This document shows positions 1 through 5,799 of a stretch of 6,646 bases of DNA, one piece after another. A model generated the notes under the pieces. That model worked only from the letters and a program-made list of their open reading frames with translations, had not been told where the DNA came from and searched no databases. Within the stretch, counting starts at the first letter, position 1. The number at the start of each line of letters is the position of its first letter. The DNA comes from Bacillota bacterium. GTDB taxonomy: Bacteria; Bacillota_A; Clostridia; Clostridiales; Clostridiaceae. The stretch spans positions 1-6,646 of the forward strand of contig JAJXYA010000217.1 in NCBI GenBank assembly GCA_021780795.1, in the 5' to 3' direction. The position numbers were made by a program, and so were the translations under genes.

Positions 1-1
1 G

Positions 2-2284
2 ATCTTAGAAGAGCTTAAAAATAAAGAGGAAGCCCTGAAAAAAGCCATACATACCACCTCTTTAAGACATAAAGAAGCCTTACTATTACAGGAAAGCCAA
101 CAAAATAAATTGCTCCATTATGAGGAAAAAGGTAAGGGACTAGCGAAAAATTTCCCGGGAGATAATAATTTGTTGCTAGAAAAGCAGAAGGCTTATAGCA
201 TACTTTCAGATACCCTAGAGAAAGCTGTAGAAAACCATAAAATAAAGGTTGAGCTTCAAGAAAAATTTAGCCTTATTAGCAGTGAAAGTGCAAAACTTAA
301 GTTAAACCTAAAAAGCGCAGAAGAAGCTATAGAAATTAAGAAGACTGAGCTTAAAGCTATAGAGGAAGAAATAAAAGCAATAGAGATAAGCAGCATGGCA
401 GCAATTTTAGCTTCTAATTTACAAGAAGGAGAGCTATGCCCAGTATGTGGCTCTATGCATCATCCTCACAGGGCAGAGGTAGTTGTTGATACTGCCTTAA
501 TTGATGCGAAAAGCTTAAAACAAAGAGAAGAATTAGAGCTAGAAAAACTATCTAAAGACTTTCAAAGGCTGCAAATAAAAGCTGCAGAGCTTTTAAGAGA
601 TGAAGAAAATATTAATAACCAATTAGCCTTAGTCTGTGAAAAGCTTAGTGGCATAAATATTGAAGAGCTCCATAAGGAGAAAAACTTAAGTGAAAAGGCA
701 TTACTTCAGTTTAAGGAAGCCCTAGAGGTCTACAACAAAGAAAAAAGCGAGCTGGATTTAGCCTTAATTAAGGTAAAGGATGAAAAAAGCAAGGTAGACA
801 GATCGGAAGCAATACTTGGAGAGGGTTTAAAAAAGGAAAGAGAAGCCTTAATAGCATTAGAAGGAGAGTTGTCTAAAGCCACAGAAAAACTAAAACTACT
901 TCAAGAGAAGTACCTCTTCTTAAAACAAGACTTGCTTCAGCAAGAGGCCTTAACGAAGCAGGGGGAAATACAAAGTGGCAGTGCGCCAGCAGTATCTATA
1001 AAAGAAAAAATACAGCAACTTAAAGTCTTGGATAATGAGGTAATAAAGCTAACTTCAACAGCTAAGAAGCTACGAGTAGAGTTATTAGCCATAGAAAAAG
1101 AAAGATCCGATGTAGATAAGAGCTTAAAGGAACTTACTAATTCAAAAACAGAAATAGAAACTAATGGCAAGGGAAAAAAGGAAGAAATAGACCGTTTGAC
1201 TATTCAAATTATAGGGCTTTGTGGATTTGTTCCTTCAAAAGAACTTACGCCAAAAATTGAAATAGAAAAGGTAAGAGCTGAGATAAAAGGCATCAATGAG
1301 AAAGAGGCAAACTTAAAGGATATTTTAGAAAAAGAAAATATAGAAAAGCAAAGATTAGAAACTCAGAAAACCAGTGAAGAAAAGAAAAGCGAAATGCTTT
1401 TAAAACTATTAGCTCAAGGTGAAGAAAAATTAAACCTAGCTCTTAAAGAGAACTCCTTTGAAAATAGTGAAACAGCTTCCTTTTATTTAATTTCAAGAGA
1501 AGCCTTGATGATAATAGAAAAAGAAATAAAGCAGTATGAAGAAGCTATGCGTAGCCTTCTAGATAATTTACAAAGGGTAGAAAAACTGCTTGGCGGAAAA
1601 GAAATAGATGTTGAGCTTTGGGAAGAACTAAAAGAGAAAAGAGAAGTGGTGCAAAAGCTTCTTGAAGAAAAAACTAAGGCTATAGGTGCTCAAAGTCGTG
1701 CCTTAGAGGAAATGGAAAGAAAGCTACAAGAAGTTAAAGCTCTTTTGATAAAGAGGAAAGAAGTAGAGCATAAACTTGGTCTTTTAAGAGAGCTTGATAC
1801 TTTAATCCAAGGGAATAAGTTTGTAGAATATGTAGCCATGAAGCAGCTTAAATATATCTCCATGGAAGCCTCAAAACGGTTAAAGGACATAACAAGAGGA
1901 CGTTATGCTTTGGAGCTTGATTCTGATGGAGCCTTCATAATGAGGGATGATTTCAATGGCGGCACAAGACGTGAAACCAACACCTTATCCGGTGGAGAAA
2001 CCTTCTTAACCTCATTATGTCTTGCACTGGCACTATCCTCACAAATTCAACTAAAAGGTAGTGCTCCTCTGGAGTTCTTCTTCCTAGATGAAGGCTTTGG
2101 AACTTTAGATACGGACCTTTTAGAAACAGTAATGAACTCACTTGAGAAGCTTCATTCTAGTACACTGTCTGTGGGAATAATAAGTCACGTGGAGGAACTT
2201 AAAAATAGGGTGCCAATAAAACTAATAGTTTCTCCAGCAGAGCAAGGACAGGGTGGTAGTAAGGTGAAACTAGAGTATACTTAG
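2..2284 (+). CDS. sbcC: Exonuclease SbcC, ATPase subunit of SbcCD (5'-partial)
   Basis: SbcC pairs with the SbcD nuclease (the bacterial Rad50-Mre11 equivalent) to open and cut hairpins and blocked DNA ends. The frame is open from the left edge, so a TTG at 110 is an internal codon and the true start lies outside the window. 760 residues are visible. In that numbering the zinc hook CPVCG lies at residues 146-150, with a long Glu/Lys-rich coiled coil on both sides. The C-terminal ABC half follows: signature LSGGE at 662-666, Walker B FFFLDE ending in Asp696-Glu697, D-loop Asp703 and switch His729 in the sequence SHVEEL. Walker A and the Q-loop belong to the missing N-terminus. The coil is interrupted near residues 320-328 (GSAPAV) and near 402-407 (LCGFVP). 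No frameshift is seen. SbcD would be expected upstream. The TAG stop lies 14 nt before a large palindrome that may affect the mRNA 3' end. Confidence 0.96.
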   Translation: MLEELKNKEEALKKAIHTTSLRHKEALLLQESQQNKLLHYEEKGKGLAKNFPGDNNLLLEKQKAYSILSDTLEKAVENHKIKVELQEKFSLISSESAKLKLNLKSAEEAIEIKKTELKAIEEEIKAIEISSMAAILASNLQEGELCPVCGSMHHPHRAEVVVDTALIDAKSLKQREELELEKLSKDFQRLQIKAAELLRDEENINNQLALVCEKLSGINIEELHKEKNLSEKALLQFKEALEVYNKEKSELDLALIKVKDEKSKVDRSEAILGEGLKKEREALIALEGELSKATEKLKLLQEKYLFLKQDLLQQEALTKQGEIQSGSAPAVSIKEKIQQLKVLDNEVIKLTSTAKKLRVELLAIEKERSDVDKSLKELTNSKTEIETNGKGKKEEIDRLTIQIIGLCGFVPSKELTPKIEIEKVRAEIKGINEKEANLKDILEKENIEKQRLETQKTSEEKKSEMLLKLLAQGEEKLNLALKENSFENSETASFYLISREALMIIEKEIKQYEEAMRSLLDNLQRVEKLLGGKEIDVELWEELKEKREVVQKLLEEKTKAIGAQSRALEEMERKLQEVKALLIKRKEVEHKLGLLRELDTLIQGNKFVEYVAMKQLKYISMEASKRLKDITRGRYALELDSDGAFIMRDDFNGGTRRETNTLSGGETFLTSLCLALALSSQIQLKGSAPLEFFFLDEGFGTLDTDLLETVMNSLEKLHSSTLSVGIISHVEELKNRVPIKLIVSPAEQGQGGSKVKLEYT

Positions 2285-2298
2285 AAGGGGTGCATAGC

Positions 2299-2541
2299 GT
2301 ATGAAATTTCTCCTACGTTCCTGCAAATGAGTTTGAAACTGGAAATTTGATTAAGAAATTCTAATCTTTTGCTCACATAAAATTCTCTAACGTTCACATT
2401 CGCCGTCCTGGCTCAGGTTCACTAGCTTCCACGTCCTGTGGAAGCTTACGAGAATTTTACATTCGCAAAAGAAGAATTTCTAAATCAAGTTTCAATAGTT
2501 TCTTCACTTCATGTTGCAGTAACTGCGGAGAAATTTCATAC
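2299..2541. repeat. 243-bp imperfect palindrome, MITE-like or structured RNA element
   Basis: The two ends are a perfect 15-bp inverted repeat: GTATGAAATTTCTCC at 2299-2313 and its reverse complement at 2527-2541. Pairing continues inward with small indels along both arms. AGAAATTCT at 2354-2362 matches 2473-2481, CTTTTGC at 2366-2372 matches 2465-2471, and TAAAATTCTC at 2378-2387 matches 2450-2459. The unpaired centre (2388-2449) holds two short hairpins with the same loop. The element starts 14 nt after the sbcC stop and has no coding frame. I infer either a miniature non-autonomous repeat or a large RNA hairpin at the 3' end of the sbcC message. I cannot name the family, and no clear target-site duplication flanks it. 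Confidence 0.85.
2402..2446. repeat. Twin hairpins with identical GTCCT loops at the palindrome centre
   Basis: Hairpin A is GCC (2402-2404), loop GTCCT (2405-2409), GGC (2410-2412). Hairpin B is AGCTTCCAC (2424-2432), loop GTCCT (2433-2437), GTGGAAGCT (2438-2446), a perfect 9-bp stem. On the other strand both loops read AGGAC. Hairpin A is weak, and CCTG (2407-2410) can pair instead with CAGG (2414-2417). GTTCAC also occurs twice near here, at 2392-2397 and 2417-2422. The segment is clearly richer in GC than the surrounding DNA. Confidence 0.75.
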
Positions 2542-2553
2542 AATTATGTATAT

Positions 2554-2570
2554 CTATACTCAAGGTATAG
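2554..2570. repeat. Small 6-bp hairpin
   Basis: CTATAC (2554-2559) and GTATAG (2565-2570) form a perfect stem around a TCAAG loop, just after the large palindrome. No clean T-run follows, so it is not called a terminator. It may be part of the palindrome/repeat cluster. Confidence 0.4.
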
Positions 2571-2622
2571 GATTTCTCTTATGCCTTAGAAAGGTATCGG
2601 AAACAGGAATATAAACAATCTC

Positions 2623-2784
2623 TTCCCCAAAAAAATCTTTTAGCCGGTAGGCTGCGCGTTTGTTATATATCACAATTAAAAGAATGTTTTTGAAAGTGTG
2701 AAATGATTCTTCTTTTATATTAGCGTAGCTATTGAATGGAAGTCTAGTTTCTTTTATCAATAAACGTGTTTAATAACATCATGA
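2623..2784. repeat. Direct repeat copy 1 (foldable, about 85% identical to copy 2)
   Basis: The core at 2636-2784 aligns with 2889-3038 with about 21 mismatches and one 1-nt indel, roughly 85% identity. A TTCC-C-A-run at 2623-2635 extends the match leftward across a gap of about 10 nt. Copy 1 folds well as RNA. CTTTT (2637-2641) pairs with GGAAG (2738-2742). CGGTA (2645-2649) pairs with TATTG (2730-2734) using two G-U pairs. GCTGCGC (2651-2657) pairs with GCGTAGC (2723-2729). A 66-codon open frame on the minus strand (2560-2760) crosses this copy, but it starts with TTG, has no ribosome site and is broken in copy 2. The unit is therefore read as non-coding, and its function is unknown. Confidence 0.8.
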
Positions 2785-2863
2785 CATACAAGTCTGATAA
2801 TATTGGTTATTTAATAAATGTTGTATAAAGTGGCTATAAAAATATGTAGTTACTTTGAAATTA

Positions 2864-3038
2864 TTCCTCAAAAAAGCCCGTCTTAAAGTCTTTTAGCCGA
2901 TAGGTAGCGCGGGTGCTATATATGAAAATTGAAAGAATGTTTTTGAAAATGTGAAATGATTGTTATTTTTATATTAGCGTAGCTACCGAATGGAAGTCTA
3001 CTCCCTTTTATCAATAGACATATTTAATATCATCATGA
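2864..3038. repeat. Direct repeat copy 2
   Basis: This is the second copy of the element at 2623-2784, displaced by about 253 bp. It carries an extra segment of about 10 nt near 2878-2888 and one extra T in the T-run near 2966-2970. Its basal pairing is kept: CTTTT (2890-2894) with GGAAG (2992-2996), plus GGTAGC (2903-2908) with GCTACC (2982-2987) in a slightly shifted register. Weaker similarity continues downstream, since both copies are followed by an AATAATATTG-like string (near 2797-2804 and 3065-3075). This suggests that a slightly longer segment was duplicated in tandem and then diverged. Confidence 0.8.
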
Positions 3039-3108
3039 AGCCTATAGGATATGTATATTGAACCGAATAATATTGTTGTCAAAACGCTTAATCATTTCTT
3101 ACAGTATA

Positions 3109-3117
3109 TGGTATAAT
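3109..3117 (+). promoter_or_regulatory. Extended -10 promoter for the 3178 gene
   Basis: TGGTATAAT is a perfect TATAAT (3112-3117) with the TGn extension. The -35 is poor: TTAATC at 3088-3093 with an 18-bp spacer is the best fit. Transcription would start near 3124, giving a leader of about 55 nt to the gene at 3178. Confidence 0.6.
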
Positions 3118-3163
3118 TATAGAAGGAACTGTATTATACTTATATTTTAGAATGAATTTAAAA

Positions 3164-3170
3164 AGAGGTG
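3164..3170 (+). promoter_or_regulatory. Ribosome binding site that points to an ATT start
   Basis: AGAGGTG is a good Shine-Dalgarno match. Seven nt later, at 3178, lies an in-frame ATT. No ATG, GTG or TTG sits at a normal distance in the open frame. The first conventional start, TTG at 3196, is 25 nt away. Confidence 0.6.
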
Positions 3171-3177
3171 TATATAT

Positions 3178-3651
3178 ATTAGTATTATTATAGCTTTGAT
3201 TTTAAGTTTTATTATTTGTCTATATTATCTTAAAACTTCAATGAAGGTGAGTTTTAAAGGGACTAAAGTAAGAGTAGCATTAATTCTAATGATAATTGGA
3301 GTTCTCTATTTATCAATAGAACTTTTCTACCCAAGAGATTTTATGGTTTCAGGTAGTACTGTCGAAAGCACTAATTCTTGTAGTTTAGAAAAATCAGAAG
3401 AGAATAACCTTTATTATATTTCTGTTACTCAACATCAAAACGGCAATAAAGAAACAATAACAAAATTAGAATGTACTAAAAAACAATATGATGTTATAGA
3501 TACCAAAGATCAATATGATGGCATGAATGATCCAAAAATATATTATACATTTTATAGGGTGAATTTTTTTAATAGGAGAACAGGTAAAATTTTAGAATTG
3601 GACAACAAGCCCTTATTACATGGTATTGGAGCTTCTTATATAGTTGACTAA
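3178..3651 (+). CDS. Hypothetical two-helix membrane protein with extracellular domain
   Basis: I do not recognise this family. From ATT 3178 the product is 157 aa; from TTG 3196 it would be 151 aa. The ATT is preferred because AGAGGTG lies 7 nt upstream and because it restores a full hydrophobic first helix (about residues 2-18). A basic loop (KTSMKVSFKGTKVR) follows, then a second helix (about 31-50), then a polar C-terminal domain of about 105 residues. The basic loop suggests the N- and C-termini face outward. The outer domain has two cysteines, in NSCSLE and LECTKK, that could pair. Tyr, Asn and Lys are abundant. The gene has its own extended -10 promoter and is probably cotranscribed with the DUF1294 gene 42 nt downstream. 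The conventional start codon may have been lost by mutation; the rest of the frame is intact. Confidence 0.7.
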   Translation: MSIIIALILSFIICLYYLKTSMKVSFKGTKVRVALILMIIGVLYLSIELFYPRDFMVSGSTVESTNSCSLEKSEENNLYYISVTQHQNGNKETITKLECTKKQYDVIDTKDQYDGMNDPKIYYTFYRVNFFNRRTGKILELDNKPLLHGIGASYIVD

Positions 3652-3693
3652 TCCATAGATTAAATTACTAGAAACAAAATGGAGGACAAGATT

Positions 3694-3963
3694 ATGAAAT
3701 TATTTTTATATTATTTTTTAATTATAAATTTATACGGTATTTTTGTGATGTATTCAGATAAGAATAAATCGAAAAAGGGAAAATGGAGGACTCCAGAAAA
3801 CACTCTTTTCACTATTGCCATTGCTTTTGGTGCGCTGGGTATATTTATAGGTATGAGATTATTTAGGCATAAAACCAAACATAATAAATTTGTAATAGGG
3901 ATACCCTTAATACTTATAGTTCAAGTGTTTATATTTTTTAAATACATTTATAAGTTACTGTAA
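3694..3963 (+). CDS. DUF1294 family small membrane protein
   Basis: This 89-aa protein matches the DUF1294 pattern: a first helix (about 3-20), a conserved DK..K..KGKWR.PE segment (Asp22-Lys23, GKWRTPE at 29-35), a second helix (about 37-54) containing GALGIFIGM, the signature FRHKTKH (57-63), then KFVIGIPL and a third helix (about 66-85). The family's biochemical role is not established; it is a small integral membrane protein. The start is ATG 3694, because GGAGG at 3681-3685 lies 8 nt upstream. An ATG at 3679 overlaps that site and would add five polar residues before the first helix. The gene probably shares a transcript with the preceding membrane protein gene, since the 42-nt gap holds no terminator. 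Confidence 0.9.
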   Translation: MKLFLYYFLIINLYGIFVMYSDKNKSKKGKWRTPENTLFTIAIAFGALGIFIGMRLFRHKTKHNKFVIGIPLILIVQVFIFFKYIYKLL

Positions 3964-3980
3964 GTTCCATAATTTATTAA

Positions 3981-4010
3981 TTGAAGTTTTTATCCTTTTG
4001 AAGGTATAAT
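3981..4010 (+). promoter_or_regulatory. Sigma-A-type promoter for the coiled-coil gene
   Basis: TTGAAG (3981-3986) and TATAAT (4005-4010) are separated by 18 bp. This predicts a start near 4017 and a leader of about 70 nt. It implies that the 4090 gene is transcribed independently of the DUF1294 gene. Confidence 0.65.
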
Positions 4011-4089
4011 AAAGGTAAGATTATACAACGGTATATTATAGATTGAAATGGATAAGATACTTATTGTAATTTTGAAAGGTGGCAATAGT

Positions 4090-4602
4090 ATGGAGAATAA
4101 GATGTTTGAATTAATGGAGAAGATGTATATTGAGTTTTCTTCATTTAAAACTGATATAACTACTGAAGTTAAAGGTATAAGACAGGATTTAAATAGTGTA
4201 AAAGAGGACGTAAAAGGATTAAAAGAAGATGTAAAAAGCCTGAATGTTAAAGTTGATAAAAATACTATGTTATTAGAGAATTTGACAGTTAAAGTTGAAA
4301 CTATAGCAGAAGTACAAAAGTCAAATATGGAGCAGAATGAAAAGGCTCATAATGAAACGGTAAAAATCTTAAATGAAAAAATTGAAGTTGTAGAATTGGC
4401 TATAAAAGACACTTCAAATGATCGTAAAGAAATACAAGAAAATCTAGAGCCTCTTTGTGAAGACATGATTGTAGTTAAAAGTGTTGTAAAGATTATTTCA
4501 AATGATATTGTAGATTTAAGTGATAAAATTGAATTTATTGGGTTGAAAGAGTTTGATAATGAGCGTGAACTCTTCATGATTAAAAAGAAACTAACTCAAT
4601 AA
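4090..4602 (+). CDS. Hypothetical coiled-coil protein
   Basis: The product is 170 aa from ATG 4090, which has AAAGGTGG (4075-4082) 7 nt upstream. An ATG at 4048 would add 14 residues but has no ribosome site. There is no signal peptide or membrane segment, so the protein is probably cytosolic. After an amphipathic start (MENKMFELMEKMY), residues about 24-60 show a regular a/d heptad pattern of Val, Ile and Leu, including tandem VKEDVKG, LKEDVKS and LNVKVDK units. A second helical region rich in Glu, Lys and Asn runs to the C-terminus. The only cysteine is in LEPLCEDM. Such proteins usually form rod-like dimers or trimers. I see no catalytic motif and cannot assign a function. It could be a structural or adaptor protein, or a phage-derived relic. 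Confidence 0.8.
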   Translation: MENKMFELMEKMYIEFSSFKTDITTEVKGIRQDLNSVKEDVKGLKEDVKSLNVKVDKNTMLLENLTVKVETIAEVQKSNMEQNEKAHNETVKILNEKIEVVELAIKDTSNDRKEIQENLEPLCEDMIVVKSVVKIISNDIVDLSDKIEFIGLKEFDNERELFMIKKKLTQ

Positions 4603-4603
4603 T

Positions 4604-4660
4604 AAAGGATTCATTTAGAGCTAGGGATATATTCTTAAGAACTACATGAATTCTTTTTTA
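4604..4660 (+). terminator. Terminator-like hairpin after the coiled-coil gene
   Basis: AGGATTCAT (4606-4614) pairs with ATGAATTCT (4646-4654), nine pairs with one G-U, followed by a T-run at 4654-4659. The 31-nt loop is long but contains its own perfect palindrome, TTCTTAAGAA (4632-4641), which could nest as an inner stem. It begins just after the TAA stop of the plus-strand gene. Confidence 0.5.
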
Positions 4661-4757
4661 TCTTCAAACTGTGCATAATTATTCAGAGAGAACTAATAAA
4701 GTTTCATAAAAATTGTATATATTAACATTGTATGGCTTGTACGGTGTATAATTATAA

Positions 4758-4786
4758 AAAGTTATCCTCTTTCGGTGGATAACTTT
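4758..4786 (-). terminator. Terminator of the amidohydrolase gene, possibly bidirectional
   Basis: AAAGTTATCC (4758-4767) and GGATAACTTT (4777-4786) form a perfect 10-bp stem with a 9-nt loop. On the minus strand it lies 21 nt after the amidohydrolase stop and runs into TTTTT (4756-4760). On the plus strand it is followed by TTTCTTT-like sequence, so it may also stop read-through from the convergent gene. Confidence 0.75.
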
Positions 4787-4794
4787 CTTTGAAT

Positions 4795-4803
4795 TGTGGA
4801 TAA
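4795..4803 (-). promoter_or_regulatory. Perfect DnaA-box sequence
   Basis: The minus strand reads TTATCCACA, the consensus DnaA box. A one-mismatch copy, TTATCCACC, lies at 4774-4782 in the same orientation, 21 bp away, and overlaps the terminator stem. This is a sequence match only. The surrounding genes are not those of an origin, so a replication role is not implied. Confidence 0.35.
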
Positions 4804-4807
4804 ATTT

Positions 4808-5614
4808 TTAATTATCTGAAAATATCTTATAATACAACGCATCCTTTCTATCTTCCTTCAATCTAAAATTCCGACGAACTTTAGTTACTTCGTCAGGACA
4901 AATATCAGCAATAACCAGACCTTCCTCCATATATAAACTGCTGATTATATTTCCTAGTGGATCTATAATCATGGAATCCCCACTGTAGTTTAGCCCATTT
5001 CCTTCGCCAACTCGGTTTATTCCAGCAATATAGCATTGATTTTCTATAGCTCTTGCTTTTAGAAGGGTAATCCAGTGTTCACGGCGCTCTATTGGCCAGT
5101 TAGCTGCAACGGTTATTAGGCCAGCGGTCTTTGAAGCTATCTGAAATATTTCTGGGAAGCGTAAATCGTAACAGATAAAAGGAGCAATAGTAAAATCAAA
5201 AGCACTGAAGAGTTTAATCTCATTTCCGCTTTCATAAAACATAGTTTCTGTTCCAAAGGAAAAAGGGTGAATTTTAGTGTAATTTACAAGTTCTGTGCCT
5301 TGAGGAACGCCTCGATGCAGCACTGGAGGCGACACTACAGAGTATTTATTTTTACTATTAGAAATGCCTTCAACATATCCAAAGCCTATGAAAATATTAA
5401 ATTTAGAGCTGCTTTCTTTAAAAAACTCTAGGGTTTCATTATTGTTCTCTCCTATAAAAGAAGTATTCATAGAAAAGCCCGTTAAAGTCATTTCAGGGAA
5501 TAGTATCATATCCACCTTTTCAGTAACTGCATGTTTTATAAATTGCAAAGCGGTTTCTTTATTCTTATCTTTATCTTCCCAAGCAACATCTAATTGGGCT
5601 AGTGCTAATCTCAT
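4808..5614 (-). CDS. Carbon-nitrogen (nitrilase superfamily) hydrolase, omega-amidase/YafV-like
   Basis: The 268-aa product is a normal length for this superfamily of cytosolic amidases, which hydrolyse C-N bonds through a Glu-Lys-Cys triad. All three residues are present: Glu41 in LFPEMTLTGF, Lys114 in YTKIHPFSFG and Cys148 in FICYDLRFPE. The segments ANWPIERREHW and LLKARAIENQCYIAGINRVG fit the omega-amidase/YafV/MtnU branch, which acts on 2-oxoglutaramate-type compounds. That substrate is inferred from family resemblance. The start is ATG 5614, with GGAGGAG at 5625-5631 10 nt upstream. The gene is monocistronic, with an extended -10 upstream and a strong hairpin downstream. Residues about 92-108 are odd: the loop before Lys114 reads SPPVLHRGVPQGTEL where relatives usually have a shorter D-x-x-G turn, and the DNA there is GC-rich and palindromic. 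Confidence 0.92.
   Translation of the reverse strand: MRLALAQLDVAWEDKDKNKETALQFIKHAVTEKVDMILFPEMTLTGFSMNTSFIGENNNETLEFFKESSSKFNIFIGFGYVEGISNSKNKYSVVSPPVLHRGVPQGTELVNYTKIHPFSFGTETMFYESGNEIKLFSAFDFTIAPFICYDLRFPEIFQIASKTAGLITVAANWPIERREHWITLLKARAIENQCYIAGINRVGEGNGLNYSGDSMIIDPLGNIISSLYMEEGLVIADICPDEVTKVRRNFRLKEDRKDALYYKIFSDN
5292..5341. repeat. GC-rich palindromic segment inside the amidohydrolase gene
   Basis: CGCCTC (5308-5313) pairs with GAGGCG (5326-5331) around a 12-nt loop. Outside it, TCTGT (5292-5296) pairs with ACAGA (5337-5341). An alternative small stem is GAGG (5302-5305) with CCTC (5310-5313). About 64% of the central 39 bases are G or C, in an otherwise AT-rich gene. It encodes residues about 92-108 in frame. 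I infer a small palindromic repeat inserted or swapped in without breaking the frame. Confidence 0.55.
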
Positions 5615-5674
5615 GTGTCATCAACTCCTCCATAATTATTAATTCTTCACTAATAATATCTTTCTATATTACAT

Positions 5675-5683
5675 ATTATATCA
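5675..5683 (-). promoter_or_regulatory. Extended -10 promoter of the amidohydrolase gene
   Basis: The minus strand reads TGATATAAT, a perfect -10 with the TGn extension. The -35 is weak; TTTACG lies about 19 bp upstream. The predicted leader is about 55 nt. Confidence 0.55.
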
Positions 5684-5721
5684 GAGTAAGGTTGGAATGC
5701 GTAAAGCTTGATAAAAACTTA

Positions 5722-5751
5722 TTGGAATAATAATACATTATAAACTATAAT
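5722..5751 (+). promoter_or_regulatory. Promoter of the YihY-family gene
   Basis: TTGGAA (5722-5727) and TATAAT (5746-5751) are 18 bp apart. An overlapping alternative is TTGATA (5708-5713) with TAATAC (5731-5736) at 17 bp. Either is divergent from the amidohydrolase promoter within the same gap of about 185 bp. Confidence 0.5.
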
Positions 5752-5799
5752 ATTAAATTAGAGAGATTTTTAGTTGTCGACTGAAGAAGGTGGTGACCT

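Larger units (their letters stand above)
2285..3177. other. 893-bp gene-free, repeat-rich interval
   Basis: No open frame here has a ribosome site or a recognisable product. In order, the interval holds a 243-bp imperfect palindrome (2299-2541), a 6-bp hairpin (2554-2570), repeat copy 1 (about 2623-2784), an AT-rich spacer (2785-2863), repeat copy 2 (about 2864-3038), and the promoter and leader of the next gene (3109-3177). It contains no tRNA or rRNA. A riboswitch was considered for the repeats because of a GGTAGC-type core, but no known aptamer fits end to end. Confidence 0.7.

Noticed and set aside
110..112. TTG at 110 as the start of the first gene
   Set aside because: The frame is open to the window edge and the upstream codons continue the coiled coil; SbcC needs about 400 more N-terminal residues including Walker A.
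2560..2760. 66-codon open frame on the minus strand across repeat copy 1
   Set aside because: It starts with TTG, has no Shine-Dalgarno sequence, and is frameshifted in the second copy; differences between the copies are not concentrated at third codon positions.
2637..2996. Resemblance of the GATAGGTAGCGCGGGT string in copy 2 to part of a cyclic di-GMP-I riboswitch
   Set aside because: The other half of the aptamer (the CACGCACAGGGCAAACC-like strand and GNRA tetraloop region) is missing, and no gene follows directly.
2299..3038. CRISPR array or insertion sequence
   Set aside because: There are no short regularly spaced repeats, no transposase frame and no clear target-site duplication.
4713..4752. 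TATAAT at 4747-4752 as a promoter facing the plus strand
   Set aside because: No -35 at a proper distance (TTGTAT is about 13 bp away), and it would only transcribe into a terminator and antisense to the amidohydrolase.
5364..5642. 92-codon plus-strand open frame opposite the amidohydrolase
   Set aside because: It is a shadow of a well-conserved gene on the other strand and has no ribosome site or family resemblance.
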